DNA from: RBG-16-57-11 sp964503145
Lineage (GTDB): Bacteria > Chloroflexota > Anaerolineae > Anaerolineales > UBA4823
NCBI GenBank assembly: GCA_964503145.1
Contig: CAZCYV010000008.1
Location: 86,323-150,322 of the forward strand
Direction of reading: 5' to 3'
DNA: 64,000 nt
Below the pieces are notes generated by a model. The model searched no databases and was not told where the DNA came from. It was given only the letters and a program-made list of their open reading frames with translations. Shown here one piece after another: positions 24,711 through 32,259 of the stretch; positions within the stretch are counted from its first letter, which is position 1; each line of letters starts with the position of its first letter. A program made the translations under genes and the position numbers.

Positions 24711-26702
24711 TTACTCCTCAGGGGCGGAGGTCTTCTCTTTGCTTTGTTTTTCTTGCTGGCCTGCGCCGTTGCCGGCGCGGGAACGCTTATTGGCGCCGTT
24801 CTTGCTGAAATAGCGATCGTAGGTGCGCGTGTAATAATAGGTCGTATAGTATTGGTACTTGCTGTAGTAATGCATCCGTTTTCGTGTAATGGGGTTGAGC
24901 ACCACACCCAAAACGCGCGCGCCGGCGCGGTTCATGTGTTCCATCAACACCTGTGCAGCGCCGATCTTGGTCTTTCCCGGCTCAACCACCAGCAAGACGC
25001 CGTCTATCTTAGCCGACATCGCAATCGGGTCGGCCACGATCGTCGGCGGAGAATCGAGGATGACGATATCGGACTTCTCTTTGAGTTCCGCCAGGATGCG
25101 GGTCATCTTTTCCGATTCGAGCAACTCGGTCGGGTTGGGCGGCAGACCTCCGCTGGTGATCACCGCGATTGGGGGATCGCCCCACGAGGCGATCACGTTG
25201 GCCAGCCTGGTCTGATCTCGGAACAGGTCGCTCAGCCCTCTACGATTGGCAATGCCCAAAAAGCGATGCACTGACGGACGGCGCAGGTCGGTGTCCACCA
25301 GGATCACTTTACGCTCGCCTTGCGCCATCACCGCCGCCAGGTTTACTGCGACCGTGCTCTTGCCTTCGCCTGGCCCGGTGCTGGTGACCAGCAAGGACTT
25401 GACCGGTTTATCTACGCTGGCAAAATCCAGGTTCGCGCGCAGCGTGCGAAAGGCTTCCGTGATAGGAGAAAGCGGGTTGTCGCTGACATACACGTTTGCG
25501 CCACGCGCGCCATTCCGGCCCCGTCGGTGTTCCATTTCGCCGATCAATCCTATCACCGGAACGCGCAGGTAATGCGTCACATCCTCAGGGGTCTTGATCG
25601 TATCGTCCATGAATTCGACGGTGAATGCCACCATCGCCATCAAGATGAAACCGACGAACGAGCCCAACAAGACGTTGCGCGCGGGTTGAGGCTGTATGGG
25701 TTTTTCTGGGATTGGAGCTGTCTCGATCTGGACGACGTTTGGCGTGCTGCGCAGGCGCGCCAGGCGCACATTCTCATAACTGCTGAGCAGGTTGGTGTAA
25801 ATTTGCTGGTACAACGCCAGCGTCGTTTGCAACTGCTGCTGGCGCATGGCCGGGTCTGCCTTTTCCGATTGTGTATCCAGCACAAGCAGGTTTGCATAGA
25901 CGCCCTTGTACAGGTTGCGCAGGTCGTTCAACTGATCCAGGCGCAGTTGCAACTCTTTGTACTTGACCTCATCTTCGGGAGATAGCGTCGGCGTCGGCAG
26001 AGGCGCAGGCGTCGAGGTGGGCTGCCGCCAATAAGGGGCGGGCGTGTTGGTGACCAGCGGCGCAGGGAAAAAACTCTGCAATTCTTTCTCGATCTGGATG
26101 ATCTGGTCTTCGGAAGCGGCCAGTTGCTCTTCGATTTGCCGAATGCGCTCCGAGACCTGCTGCTTTTGGGTTTCGAGGGTCTGCTGGGAGATCTGAGACA
26201 TCTCTGCCTGCAGATCGTTGACCTGCCCTTCGACCTGAGCAATCTGACTCCTAAGGCTTTCCTCGGAAGCCTGATAGCGGCTGGATTGCAGGTTCTCATT
26301 GTATTCGATAAAAACATCCACCAGCGAATTGGCGATCTGCGCCGCTTGCTGCGGGTCATTGTCCCGAACGGTGATTTCCAAAAGCAGCGACTCGGCGATC
26401 TGTTTTACATCGACCTGACTCTTGCTGACCTCATAACCCAAACGATTGCTCAATGCCTGCAAAATCGGACCTGTGTTGATCAACTGGGCATAGGTCTTCG
26501 CCAGTTGAATTTCATTGAAGAAATAATAAGTCTGGCCTTCCTGGTCCAGCGAACGACTGACCATGATCTTGGTGGTCGTCTCGTAAACTGTCGGCTGATA
26601 AAGGCTGATCAGGTAGCCAATACCACCGCCCAGGATCGCGCCCAAAATGAGCAACCACAGCCATTTTCGAAATAATAAAATATACTGCCGTACTTCAGTC
26701 AT
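24711..26702 (-). CDS. Polysaccharide co-polymerase with BY-type tyrosine kinase (Wzc-like)
   Basis: A 663-aa protein with a Wzz-like N-terminus: TM helix (LWLLILGAILGGGIGYLISLY), a coiled-coil periplasmic region (residues about 150-300), and a second TM near 340-360. The cytoplasmic kinase has Walker A LLVTSTGPGEGKSTVAVNL, Walker A' KVILVDTDLRRP and Walker B SDIVILDSPP. Near the C-terminus there are ten Tyr in 22 residues (HYYSKYQYYTTYYYTRTYDRYF), the autophosphorylation cluster of BY kinases. It controls chain length and export. The adjacent polymerase/ligase supports the role. Confidence 0.92.
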   Translation of the reverse strand: MTEVRQYILLFRKWLWLLILGAILGGGIGYLISLYQPTVYETTTKIMVSRSLDQEGQTYYFFNEIQLAKTYAQLINTGPILQALSNRLGYEVSKSQVDVKQIAESLLLEITVRDNDPQQAAQIANSLVDVFIEYNENLQSSRYQASEESLRSQIAQVEGQVNDLQAEMSQISQQTLETQKQQVSERIRQIEEQLAASEDQIIQIEKELQSFFPAPLVTNTPAPYWRQPTSTPAPLPTPTLSPEDEVKYKELQLRLDQLNDLRNLYKGVYANLLVLDTQSEKADPAMRQQQLQTTLALYQQIYTNLLSSYENVRLARLRSTPNVVQIETAPIPEKPIQPQPARNVLLGSFVGFILMAMVAFTVEFMDDTIKTPEDVTHYLRVPVIGLIGEMEHRRGRNGARGANVYVSDNPLSPITEAFRTLRANLDFASVDKPVKSLLVTSTGPGEGKSTVAVNLAAVMAQGERKVILVDTDLRRPSVHRFLGIANRRGLSDLFRDQTRLANVIASWGDPPIAVITSGGLPPNPTELLESEKMTRILAELKEKSDIVILDSPPTIVADPIAMSAKIDGVLLVVEPGKTKIGAAQVLMEHMNRAGARVLGVVLNPITRKRMHYYSKYQYYTTYYYTRTYDRYFSKNGANKRSRAGNGAGQQEKQSKEKTSAPEE

Positions 26703-26866
26703 AGGTCATTCTTCTCGCCCAGATAAATTGCGATGAACCACCCTCATAAATAAACGACACAAAGTCGAGGGATTTTATATGCAAAAATTTTATCATATTC
26801 TCGGCTGTTGAGATCAACCACGTTTGCACAGATACAAGTTATTTATCCCCTGCTTACGCACTCGCC

Positions 26867-27637
26867 TCAATAATAAGGTATCCCCCCAACAAACTCGCCA
26901 ATGACCGAAGCTACTGTCCGAGGGTGCTCCAACATAACCATGTGCCCGGCGTCTGGGATAACCTTCAGCACGGCGTGGGGTATGCCGTTCGCCAAAAACT
27001 GGGCGTAGCGCACCGGCGTCATTTGGTCATCCGCGCCGCACACCACCAGGGTGGGTTGACGCACCTCCCCCAGGTGATCCCTGACATCGAAAGCATCACA
27101 TGCCAGGAAGTCGCCGTAAAGCACACTGGCGCGCGTCTCCTCCATGCGCTTGGAGGCCAGTTCGATCAGACGCCTGGGAGAGCTGGGGCTGAACGAACGG
27201 CTGATCACCATCGCTACCGCCGCCGAGAAAGTGGCCGGGTTGGAAAGCTGCTCCAAGATCTGTGGAGCAACGCGCAGCCGGGCGCCCGCCCCAATTAACC
27301 CCAACCCTAATACCCGCCCTGGATAATCCAGGGCCAACGAAAGCGCCACAGCGCTGCCCATTGAATGGCCAACGAGCACCACGCTATGCAAGTCCACGGC
27401 ATCCAGCCAGTCGAGCAACGCCTGAGCGTAGGCGCCGATCGATTGCATGCCTCGCCCGGCTGACTTGCCATGCCCGGGCAGATCGGGGGCATAGACCCGA
27501 TAACCTGGCAACCGGCGCACTTCCGATGGCCAAAAGAGATGTGTGCCGCCTGCGCCATGGATCAGGACGATTGGCGGCGTCAGGCCCTCGCCCCCGCCCT
27601 CGTTCACGTGGTAGTATATTTCTGCAGCGCTTGGCAT
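26867..27637 (-). CDS. Alpha/beta-hydrolase
   Basis: A 256-aa protein: PIVLIHGAGGTHLFW (oxyanion), VVLVGHSMGSAVALSLAL (nucleophile Ser), CGADDQMTPV (acid Asp) and PDAGHMVMLEHP (His). The set is complete, so the enzyme is likely active as an esterase or related hydrolase. The start at 27637 follows the fold; nothing in the neighbourhood suggests a substrate. The 164-nt stretch between it and the wzc-like gene is AT-rich and holds no gene; TATGAT- and TATAAA-like elements on the minus strand could be the wzc promoter. Confidence 0.8.
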   Translation of the reverse strand: MPSAAEIYYHVNEGGGEGLTPPIVLIHGAGGTHLFWPSEVRRLPGYRVYAPDLPGHGKSAGRGMQSIGAYAQALLDWLDAVDLHSVVLVGHSMGSAVALSLALDYPGRVLGLGLIGAGARLRVAPQILEQLSNPATFSAAVAMVISRSFSPSSPRRLIELASKRMEETRASVLYGDFLACDAFDVRDHLGEVRQPTLVVCGADDQMTPVRYAQFLANGIPHAVLKVIPDAGHMVMLEHPRTVASVIGEFVGGIPYY

Positions 27638-27687
27638 GACGGGAATTCGACCAACTGGAACAAATGGGAATTGCGAATTGCGGCGCG

Positions 27688-29451
27688 CTAGAGGCCGCGG
27701 CGAATGCGGTCAGCGGCCTCTTCGGTCAGTGGAATGACCACCTGCACCCGCGTTCCGCGTCCGGGGGCCGAATCGATCCGCAGCACGCCGTTCACCAACT
27801 CGGTGCGCTCACGCAAATTGATCATCCCCAGGCTGCCGCGAGTATCATAGGAATTACCTATGGAGTTAACATCAAAGCCTACGCCGTCGTCTTCGACTTC
27901 TAGCAGGCTCAACCCTTCGCGCAGCATCTTGAGCCGCACCCAGATTTGCTTGGCCTGGGCGTGTTTGCGGGCATTATTGACCGCCTCTTCGGCGATATAG
28001 AATACCACGGCTTGCTTGCTCGATTCGAGCGCATCTACCACCCTGGGATCGGCCTGGATAATCACGTTCTGGTTGAAGGTCTCTTTCATCTTCTCGGCCA
28101 TCGACTCGAGCGTGGCAACCAGCCCCTGCGACTCGAGCACCAGCGGGCGCAGAGTGAAGAGCATATGGCGGATTTCTTTGGTCGTCCGGCGCGCCAACTC
28201 TTCGATCTTGTACAACTCCTCGGAAGCGGCTTTCAAGTCTCGTTCCATCAAGCGGCGGGCAAAATTGACCCGCATAGCAATCGCAGAGACCGATTGCGTG
28301 GGGCCATCGTGCAGGTCGCGGGCCAGCTTCTTACGCGATTCCTCCTGGATTTCCATCATGCGGTTCTTTTCTTGCTCCAAATCCTGATAGAGCCGCGCGT
28401 TTTGGATCGCAATCACCGATTGCTTGGCGACGATCTCTAAAACCTCCCGCCGATCGGGGGTGAAGAAGTCCACATTGGGGTGCGCAAAGAGCAGAATTCC
28501 GTAAGCGTCCAACCCCGCGCGCAGCGGCAGGCAAAACGCCGAGCGGCAATCGCGCAGCGAGGCCAGGCGGTTGAGCTCGACATCTGCGCTTAAGTTTCGC
28601 GATAAGATGGGCGTCCCCTCATCGATTGCCTGAGCCAACAAGCCGCTGGTGCCGGGGAGTTGCAGGCCGCGATCGCTGGGGAGCAAGCGGCGCGCCGTAG
28701 CGATTTGCAGAGTCGGCGTGCGATGATCTTCCCCAGAAAAAAGCAATACCGCGCTGAATAACTGATCCACCTGCGGCGCATCCAACTCTTTGAGCGTGTC
28801 GGCGCTCAAATCCAAAGAAGTTTCCAAAACGCGTTGGTAATTCAGGGTGGCGCTCAGGGCCGAAATCAAATCATAAATCAGCTTGCGGCTTTCGCGTTCT
28901 TTGCGCAGGGCAGCGCTGGAAAGGCGGGGACTGCTTTCAGCGCCTGTCTTAACCTTGCGCATCACCCTTTCACCAACCATCGCAAAGGGTAAGCCAACCA
29001 AAAGGTAAACAGGGAGCATAACGCCGAGATAAAGCAACAAATCTTCCGGATGATAGCGGTAAATCAGAAAAGCCTGAACCAAAATATTGAGCAGAACCGA
29101 GAGGATTGCGCCAATCCACTGAAAATAAAGGGCAGCGGTAGCCGCGGGAAGCAGCCCCAGCCAGGTCAGATTGAACTGGCTGTTCCCCAGAAAAAGAACC
29201 AGTTGTGCAAAGACAAGATCACACAGGAAATAGAACATCCGCAAAGCCATCATTGTCTGGTCTATTGCGGTGAGCACCGTAGCCGCCAGATTGATGACCA
29301 GCATGCTAAAGAGCAGAAATAGCATCCTTGAGTCCAGGCCGTTTTGATAGGCTAGCCACATGCTCGTGCCGGCAATGAAGGCCCAGCGCACACCAAGAGC
29401 AATCCAATCTGCCAGGGGCCACGGACTGTTATCTTGCATGTTACCTATCAT
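27688..29451 (-). CDS. NarL-type sensor histidine kinase with membrane and GAF domains
   Basis: A 587-aa protein. The first about 170 residues have six or seven hydrophobic helices; a GAF domain follows (about 200-360); then the HisKA_3 dimerisation segment RKKLARDLHDGPTQSVSAIAM with the phospho-accepting His, and the HATPase_c N box EEAVNNARKHAQAK and G1 box VEDDGVGFDV. The kinase belongs to the NarX/DesK family, which partners a LuxR-type response regulator; no regulator gene is adjacent. ATG 29439 is an alternative start with AGGT 4 nt upstream. Confidence 0.85.
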   Translation of the reverse strand: MIGNMQDNSPWPLADWIALGVRWAFIAGTSMWLAYQNGLDSRMLFLLFSMLVINLAATVLTAIDQTMMALRMFYFLCDLVFAQLVLFLGNSQFNLTWLGLLPAATAALYFQWIGAILSVLLNILVQAFLIYRYHPEDLLLYLGVMLPVYLLVGLPFAMVGERVMRKVKTGAESSPRLSSAALRKERESRKLIYDLISALSATLNYQRVLETSLDLSADTLKELDAPQVDQLFSAVLLFSGEDHRTPTLQIATARRLLPSDRGLQLPGTSGLLAQAIDEGTPILSRNLSADVELNRLASLRDCRSAFCLPLRAGLDAYGILLFAHPNVDFFTPDRREVLEIVAKQSVIAIQNARLYQDLEQEKNRMMEIQEESRKKLARDLHDGPTQSVSAIAMRVNFARRLMERDLKAASEELYKIEELARRTTKEIRHMLFTLRPLVLESQGLVATLESMAEKMKETFNQNVIIQADPRVVDALESSKQAVVFYIAEEAVNNARKHAQAKQIWVRLKMLREGLSLLEVEDDGVGFDVNSIGNSYDTRGSLGMINLRERTELVNGVLRIDSAPGRGTRVQVVIPLTEEAADRIRRGL

Positions 29452-29490
29452 AACTCAAAACATCGGCTTGGCAAGGACTCCATACAAAAT

Positions 29491-30093
29491 TTATAGGTTT
29501 TTCAGCATCTGCCTCAATATTATATGGGCGGCGCGCACAGCACGTCCGCGGTGGCTCAGCTTGTTCTTCTCCTCCATGTCCAGTTCGGCCATCGTCTTGC
29601 CCAATTCCGGGATCAGGAAAATCGGATCATAACCAAACCCGCTTTCGCCGCGCTCTTCCGGGATGATCTCGCCGGGGCAAATCCCTTCAGCGAATTGCAC
29701 TTCACCCGTTGGAGTCGCCAGTGCGACAACACAGCGGAAACGAGCCGTCCAAGGGCGGTCCTTGAGCCGCAACTTTTCCAAAAGCAGGGCGCGCCGGTCA
29801 GCGTCAGACGCCCCACTCCAGGGAGCAAAACGAGCGGAATGCAACCCCGGCAGACCATCCAGCGCATCGACTTCCAGCCCCGAGTCATCTGCCAGGCTGA
29901 TCAACCCAGAGGCTTTGGCAAAAGCGACCGCTTTCAACCCGGCATTCTCTGCATAGCTGTTTCCGGTTTCCTCGACGACCATTTCCAGGTTCAGATCCGC
30001 GGGCGTGATCAGTTCGATGGGCAAATCTGCCAGCAGGGCCTGGATTTCTTTCAGCTTCCCCATGTTGAGCGTCGCCACCAGGATTTTGGACAT
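29491..30093 (-). CDS. rdgB: RdgB/Ham1-family non-canonical purine NTP pyrophosphatase
   Basis: A 200-aa enzyme that hydrolyses ITP, dITP and XTP to monophosphates, protecting DNA from deaminated purines. SKILVATLNMGKLKEIQ (SxNxxK), ETGNSYAENAGLKAVAFA, ISLADDSGLEVDALDG, GLHSARFA, and SGFGYDPIFL with TMAELDMEEKNKLSHRGRA mark every block of the family. The Met at 30093 is preceded by AGGAGAGAAA, a good ribosome-binding site; an upstream in-frame extension (to 30141) adds an unlikely 16 residues. The divergent gene at 30156 has its own promoter. Confidence 0.93.
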   Translation of the reverse strand: MSKILVATLNMGKLKEIQALLADLPIELITPADLNLEMVVEETGNSYAENAGLKAVAFAKASGLISLADDSGLEVDALDGLPGLHSARFAPWSGASDADRRALLLEKLRLKDRPWTARFRCVVALATPTGEVQFAEGICPGEIIPEERGESGFGYDPIFLIPELGKTMAELDMEEKNKLSHRGRAVRAAHIILRQMLKNL

Positions 30094-30140
30094 TTTCTCT
30101 CCTGTTCCAGTACCAGATGATATGCGTTCTATCCAGGCCA

Positions 30141-30149
30141 TGTTATAAT
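30141..30149 (+). promoter_or_regulatory. Extended -10 promoter of a leaderless gene
   Basis: The sequence TGTTATAAT contains TG before a perfect TATAAT (30144-30149). The expected transcription start, about 7 nt downstream, coincides with the ATG at 30156. No -35 box matches at 16-18 nt upstream. Confidence 0.65.
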
Positions 30150-30155
30150 CGATTT

Positions 30156-30665
30156 ATGTACATTTCGCACGATGTTTTGCGCCTTAACGTTGGATTTATC
30201 ATTCATCAGACGGTGGGCTATAGCCGGGATTTCCCGTTCGAAATCCCGGCGATACGGTTGCCTCCCGACCTGTATCTGAGCGATCTGATCGGCGTGGTGC
30301 GCGTCACCCGCACCAGTCAAGGTCTCCTGGTTCAGGCGAAACTGCAAGCCAGCATCGCTGCAGAATGTGTGCGCTGTTTGAGTGAGTTTCAGCAGCTTCT
30401 CGAAGTCGAGTTTTCGGATCTGTACGCGTTCACCCAGGCCTCGGTCACCGAATCGGGGCTAATCCTGCCCGAGAATGGTAAAATCGATCTGGCCCCGATC
30501 GTGCGGGACGAGATGCTGCTGGCCGTACCGATCAAACCGCTGTGCCGGCCGAATTGCAAAGGATTGTGTCCGATCTGCGGAGAAAACCAGAACGAAACGA
30601 CCTGCCATCACGGGGATGAATCTACCGAACCCGGCGCTGGCAAGTTGACCATTAATTTCGAGTGA
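30156..30665 (+). CDS. DUF177/YceD-family protein
   Basis: A 169-aa protein of the YceD family, which in bacteria usually precedes rpmF and takes part in 23S rRNA/ribosome biogenesis. The N-terminal half folds as beta strands; ECVRCLSEFQQLLEVEFSDLYA is the conserved C-x-R-C core, and the C-terminus has PNCKGLCPICGENQN with a CPxCG zinc-ribbon-like motif. No rpmF follows here; the next gene is a sigma factor. ATG 30156 has no Shine-Dalgarno sequence, and TATAAT lies only 6 nt upstream, which suggests a leaderless mRNA. Confidence 0.8.
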   Translation: MYISHDVLRLNVGFIIHQTVGYSRDFPFEIPAIRLPPDLYLSDLIGVVRVTRTSQGLLVQAKLQASIAAECVRCLSEFQQLLEVEFSDLYAFTQASVTESGLILPENGKIDLAPIVRDEMLLAVPIKPLCRPNCKGLCPICGENQNETTCHHGDESTEPGAGKLTINFE

Positions 30666-30745
30666 TCGAACCGGTCATTTATTAATGTGACAAACTCTGT
30701 ACTAGCGTCTTTTGCTCGCCCAAATCTTATGCAGGAGGGTCATTA

Positions 30746-31918
30746 GTGGCACAGTCGGGCGAAGGGAAGTCGATCAACCTGGCGCTGCAGCTTTTATCTG
30801 AGCACGCCGATTTGCAAGGTTGGCTCACCCACGAAGATATCCTGGAAATTTGCCCAAAGATCGCTGCTGATCCTCAACAGCTTAGCCGTCTGATCGTTGC
30901 GCTGCACCTGCGAGGCATCGAAGTGTTGGATCAGACGAAGGCGGATGAGATCGAAGGAGGGCCAGCTTCAGATGACCCCGAAGCGCTCCTGGCAATCGAG
31001 CACGTCGCCAGCGACGACACCGTCAGCCTTTACCTGAAGGAGATGGCCGTTACCCCTTTGCTCTCTTTGGAGGAGGAATTAGGTCTGGCGAAGCGCATCT
31101 CGAACGCCCGACAGGCCAAGCGCGAACTTTCCCGGTTGAACCCAAATGGCAACGGTCTGGAGCGCCGCCAGGAACTGGAGGCACTGATCCAGGATGGGCG
31201 CTTGGCGCGCGAGGCGCTGATCAAAGCCAATACCCGGCTGGTGGTCAGCATTGCGCGCCGTTACCTTGGCCGCGGCCTTCCTTTCCTGGATCTGATCCAG
31301 GAGGGCAACTTGGGGCTGATGAAAGCGGTCGAGAAATATGAGTACCAGCGCGGCTTTCGCTTTTCCACCTATGCCACCTGGTGGATACGCCAGGGGATCG
31401 TGCGCGCCATCGCCGATCAGGGCCGCACCATCCGCGTGCCGGTGCATATGGTGGACCGCCTGCGCATGGTGCAAAAGGCCTCGCGAGAGCTGGAACAGAA
31501 GATCGGACGCGCTCCAACCCCTGAAGAACTGGCCGAACAACTCGACCTGGACAGCAGCAAATTGCTCTGGCTGCTCCAGGTGACCCAACAGCCCATCTCC
31601 CTGGAAAGCCCAATCGGTGGTGAGGAAGATAACGAATTAGGGATGTACGTCGAAGACATCACTTCGCCCAGCCCGGCGCAGATCACCTACGAGAACATGC
31701 TGCGCGAGCGCCTGGACGAAGTCCTGGCGACCCTGACGCCGCGCGAGGCGCGCATCCTGCGCCTGCGCTTCGGCCTGGGGCAGGACCGTGCTTACACCCT
31801 CGAAGAGGTGGGACAGAAGTTTGGCCTGACCCGCGAGCGCATCCGTCAAATCGAATCCAAAGCGCTGCGCCGTCTGCGCCAGCCTTCTCGGGCGCGACTG
31901 CTGCGGGACTACAGCTAA
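30746..31918 (+). CDS. RNA polymerase primary-type sigma factor (SigA/RpoD family)
   Basis: A 390-aa sigma70 protein. Regions in order: diverged 1.1 (residues 1-70), 1.2 (DDTVSLYLKEMAVTPLLSLEEELGLAKR), 2.1-2.4 (LVVSIARRYLGRGLPFLDLIQEGNLGLMKAVEKYEYQRGFRFSTYATWWIRQGIVRAIADQGRTIRVPVHMV), 3 (KASRELEQKIGRAPTPEELAEQL) and 4.2 (YTLEEVGQKFGLTRERIRQIESKALRRLR). The short non-conserved region between 1.2 and 2 fits SigA-type factors. The start is GTG after AGGAGG. An A11 tract follows the stop by a few nt. It may be the housekeeping factor or a group 2 paralogue. Confidence 0.92.
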   Translation: MAQSGEGKSINLALQLLSEHADLQGWLTHEDILEICPKIAADPQQLSRLIVALHLRGIEVLDQTKADEIEGGPASDDPEALLAIEHVASDDTVSLYLKEMAVTPLLSLEEELGLAKRISNARQAKRELSRLNPNGNGLERRQELEALIQDGRLAREALIKANTRLVVSIARRYLGRGLPFLDLIQEGNLGLMKAVEKYEYQRGFRFSTYATWWIRQGIVRAIADQGRTIRVPVHMVDRLRMVQKASRELEQKIGRAPTPEELAEQLDLDSSKLLWLLQVTQQPISLESPIGGEEDNELGMYVEDITSPSPAQITYENMLRERLDEVLATLTPREARILRLRFGLGQDRAYTLEEVGQKFGLTRERIRQIESKALRRLRQPSRARLLRDYS

Positions 31919-31999
31919 CCCCCAAAAAAAAAAACGCTGAGCGTCTGACTCTGCCAAAACAATACTCGACGAACCAAACTTCGCGGTTGTTTTCGATCC

Positions 32000-32028
32000 T
32001 TGACAAATGTAACAGGTCTCATTAAACT
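32000..32028 (+). promoter_or_regulatory. Promoter of the metG leader
   Basis: Perfect TTGACA (32000-32005), 17 nt spacer, TAAACT (32023-32028). The start near 32035 gives a 225-nt leader before metG. The rest of the sigma-metG gap (31919-31999) holds only the A11 tract and no gene. Confidence 0.78.
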
Positions 32029-32066
32029 TGGGTTAAGTTAGCGAAGAAGAGAAAGGCATTCTGCCA

Positions 32067-32171
32067 ATGACGCTTGTAGACTCGCGCTACGTCGCTATCC
32101 GCTACTCGATGGCCATGATGTGCAGCATGGCGGATACCCGCGCGCCTGAGTTCGGGCAGCCAGCCCTGTAG
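32067..32171 (+). CDS. Methionine-rich leader peptide upstream of metG
   Basis: A 34-codon ORF with ATG 32067 and TAG 32169-32171. Codons 15-21 encode Met-Ala-Met-Met-Cys-Ser-Met: four methionines among seven residues, starting at 32109. AAAGG lies 11 nt before the ATG. Its last codons (Gly-Gln-Pro-Ala-Leu) are the same bases that form the A and B arms of an RNA switch just before metG. The position between a strong promoter and metG, and the Met codon cluster, indicate a leader peptide that reports Met-tRNA charging. No such function is documented here; it is inferred from sequence logic. Confidence 0.68.
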   Translation: MTLVDSRYVAIRYSMAMMCSMADTRAPEFGQPAL

Positions 32172-32236
32172 GAAGAGAGCAAGCGTTTTCTAAGATCATC
32201 CGAGGGCTGTCCTGGCGAGGGCAGCCCTTTCCATTT
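32154..32236 (+). promoter_or_regulatory. Putative Met-tRNA-responsive attenuator of metG
   Basis: Arm C AGGGCTGTCC (32203-32212) pairs with arm D GGGCAGCCCT (32219-32228) in a 10-bp stem with one G-T pair and a 6-nt loop, followed by TTCCATTT, a modest terminator. Arm B CAGCCCT (32161-32167) can pair with AGGGCTG of C, and arm A GGGCAGCC (32154-32161) with GGCTGTCC of C; either would block C:D. A and B lie inside the end of the leader ORF, so a ribosome at the stop codon would cover them (terminator forms), whereas one stalled at the Met codons 25-45 nt earlier would leave them free. Confidence 0.65.
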
Positions 32237-32259
32237 GCTGATTTGATCGGAGGTCCATC

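Noticed and set aside
24189..25274. 361-aa plus-strand open frame across the O-antigen ligase and the Wzc-like kinase
   Set aside because: Both minus-strand genes have full family motifs; the plus frame has none and is rich in Gln/Arg/His.
31924..31934. A11 tract as a phase-variable site
   Set aside because: It lies after the sigma-factor stop codon and before the metG promoter, so slippage would not alter a protein.
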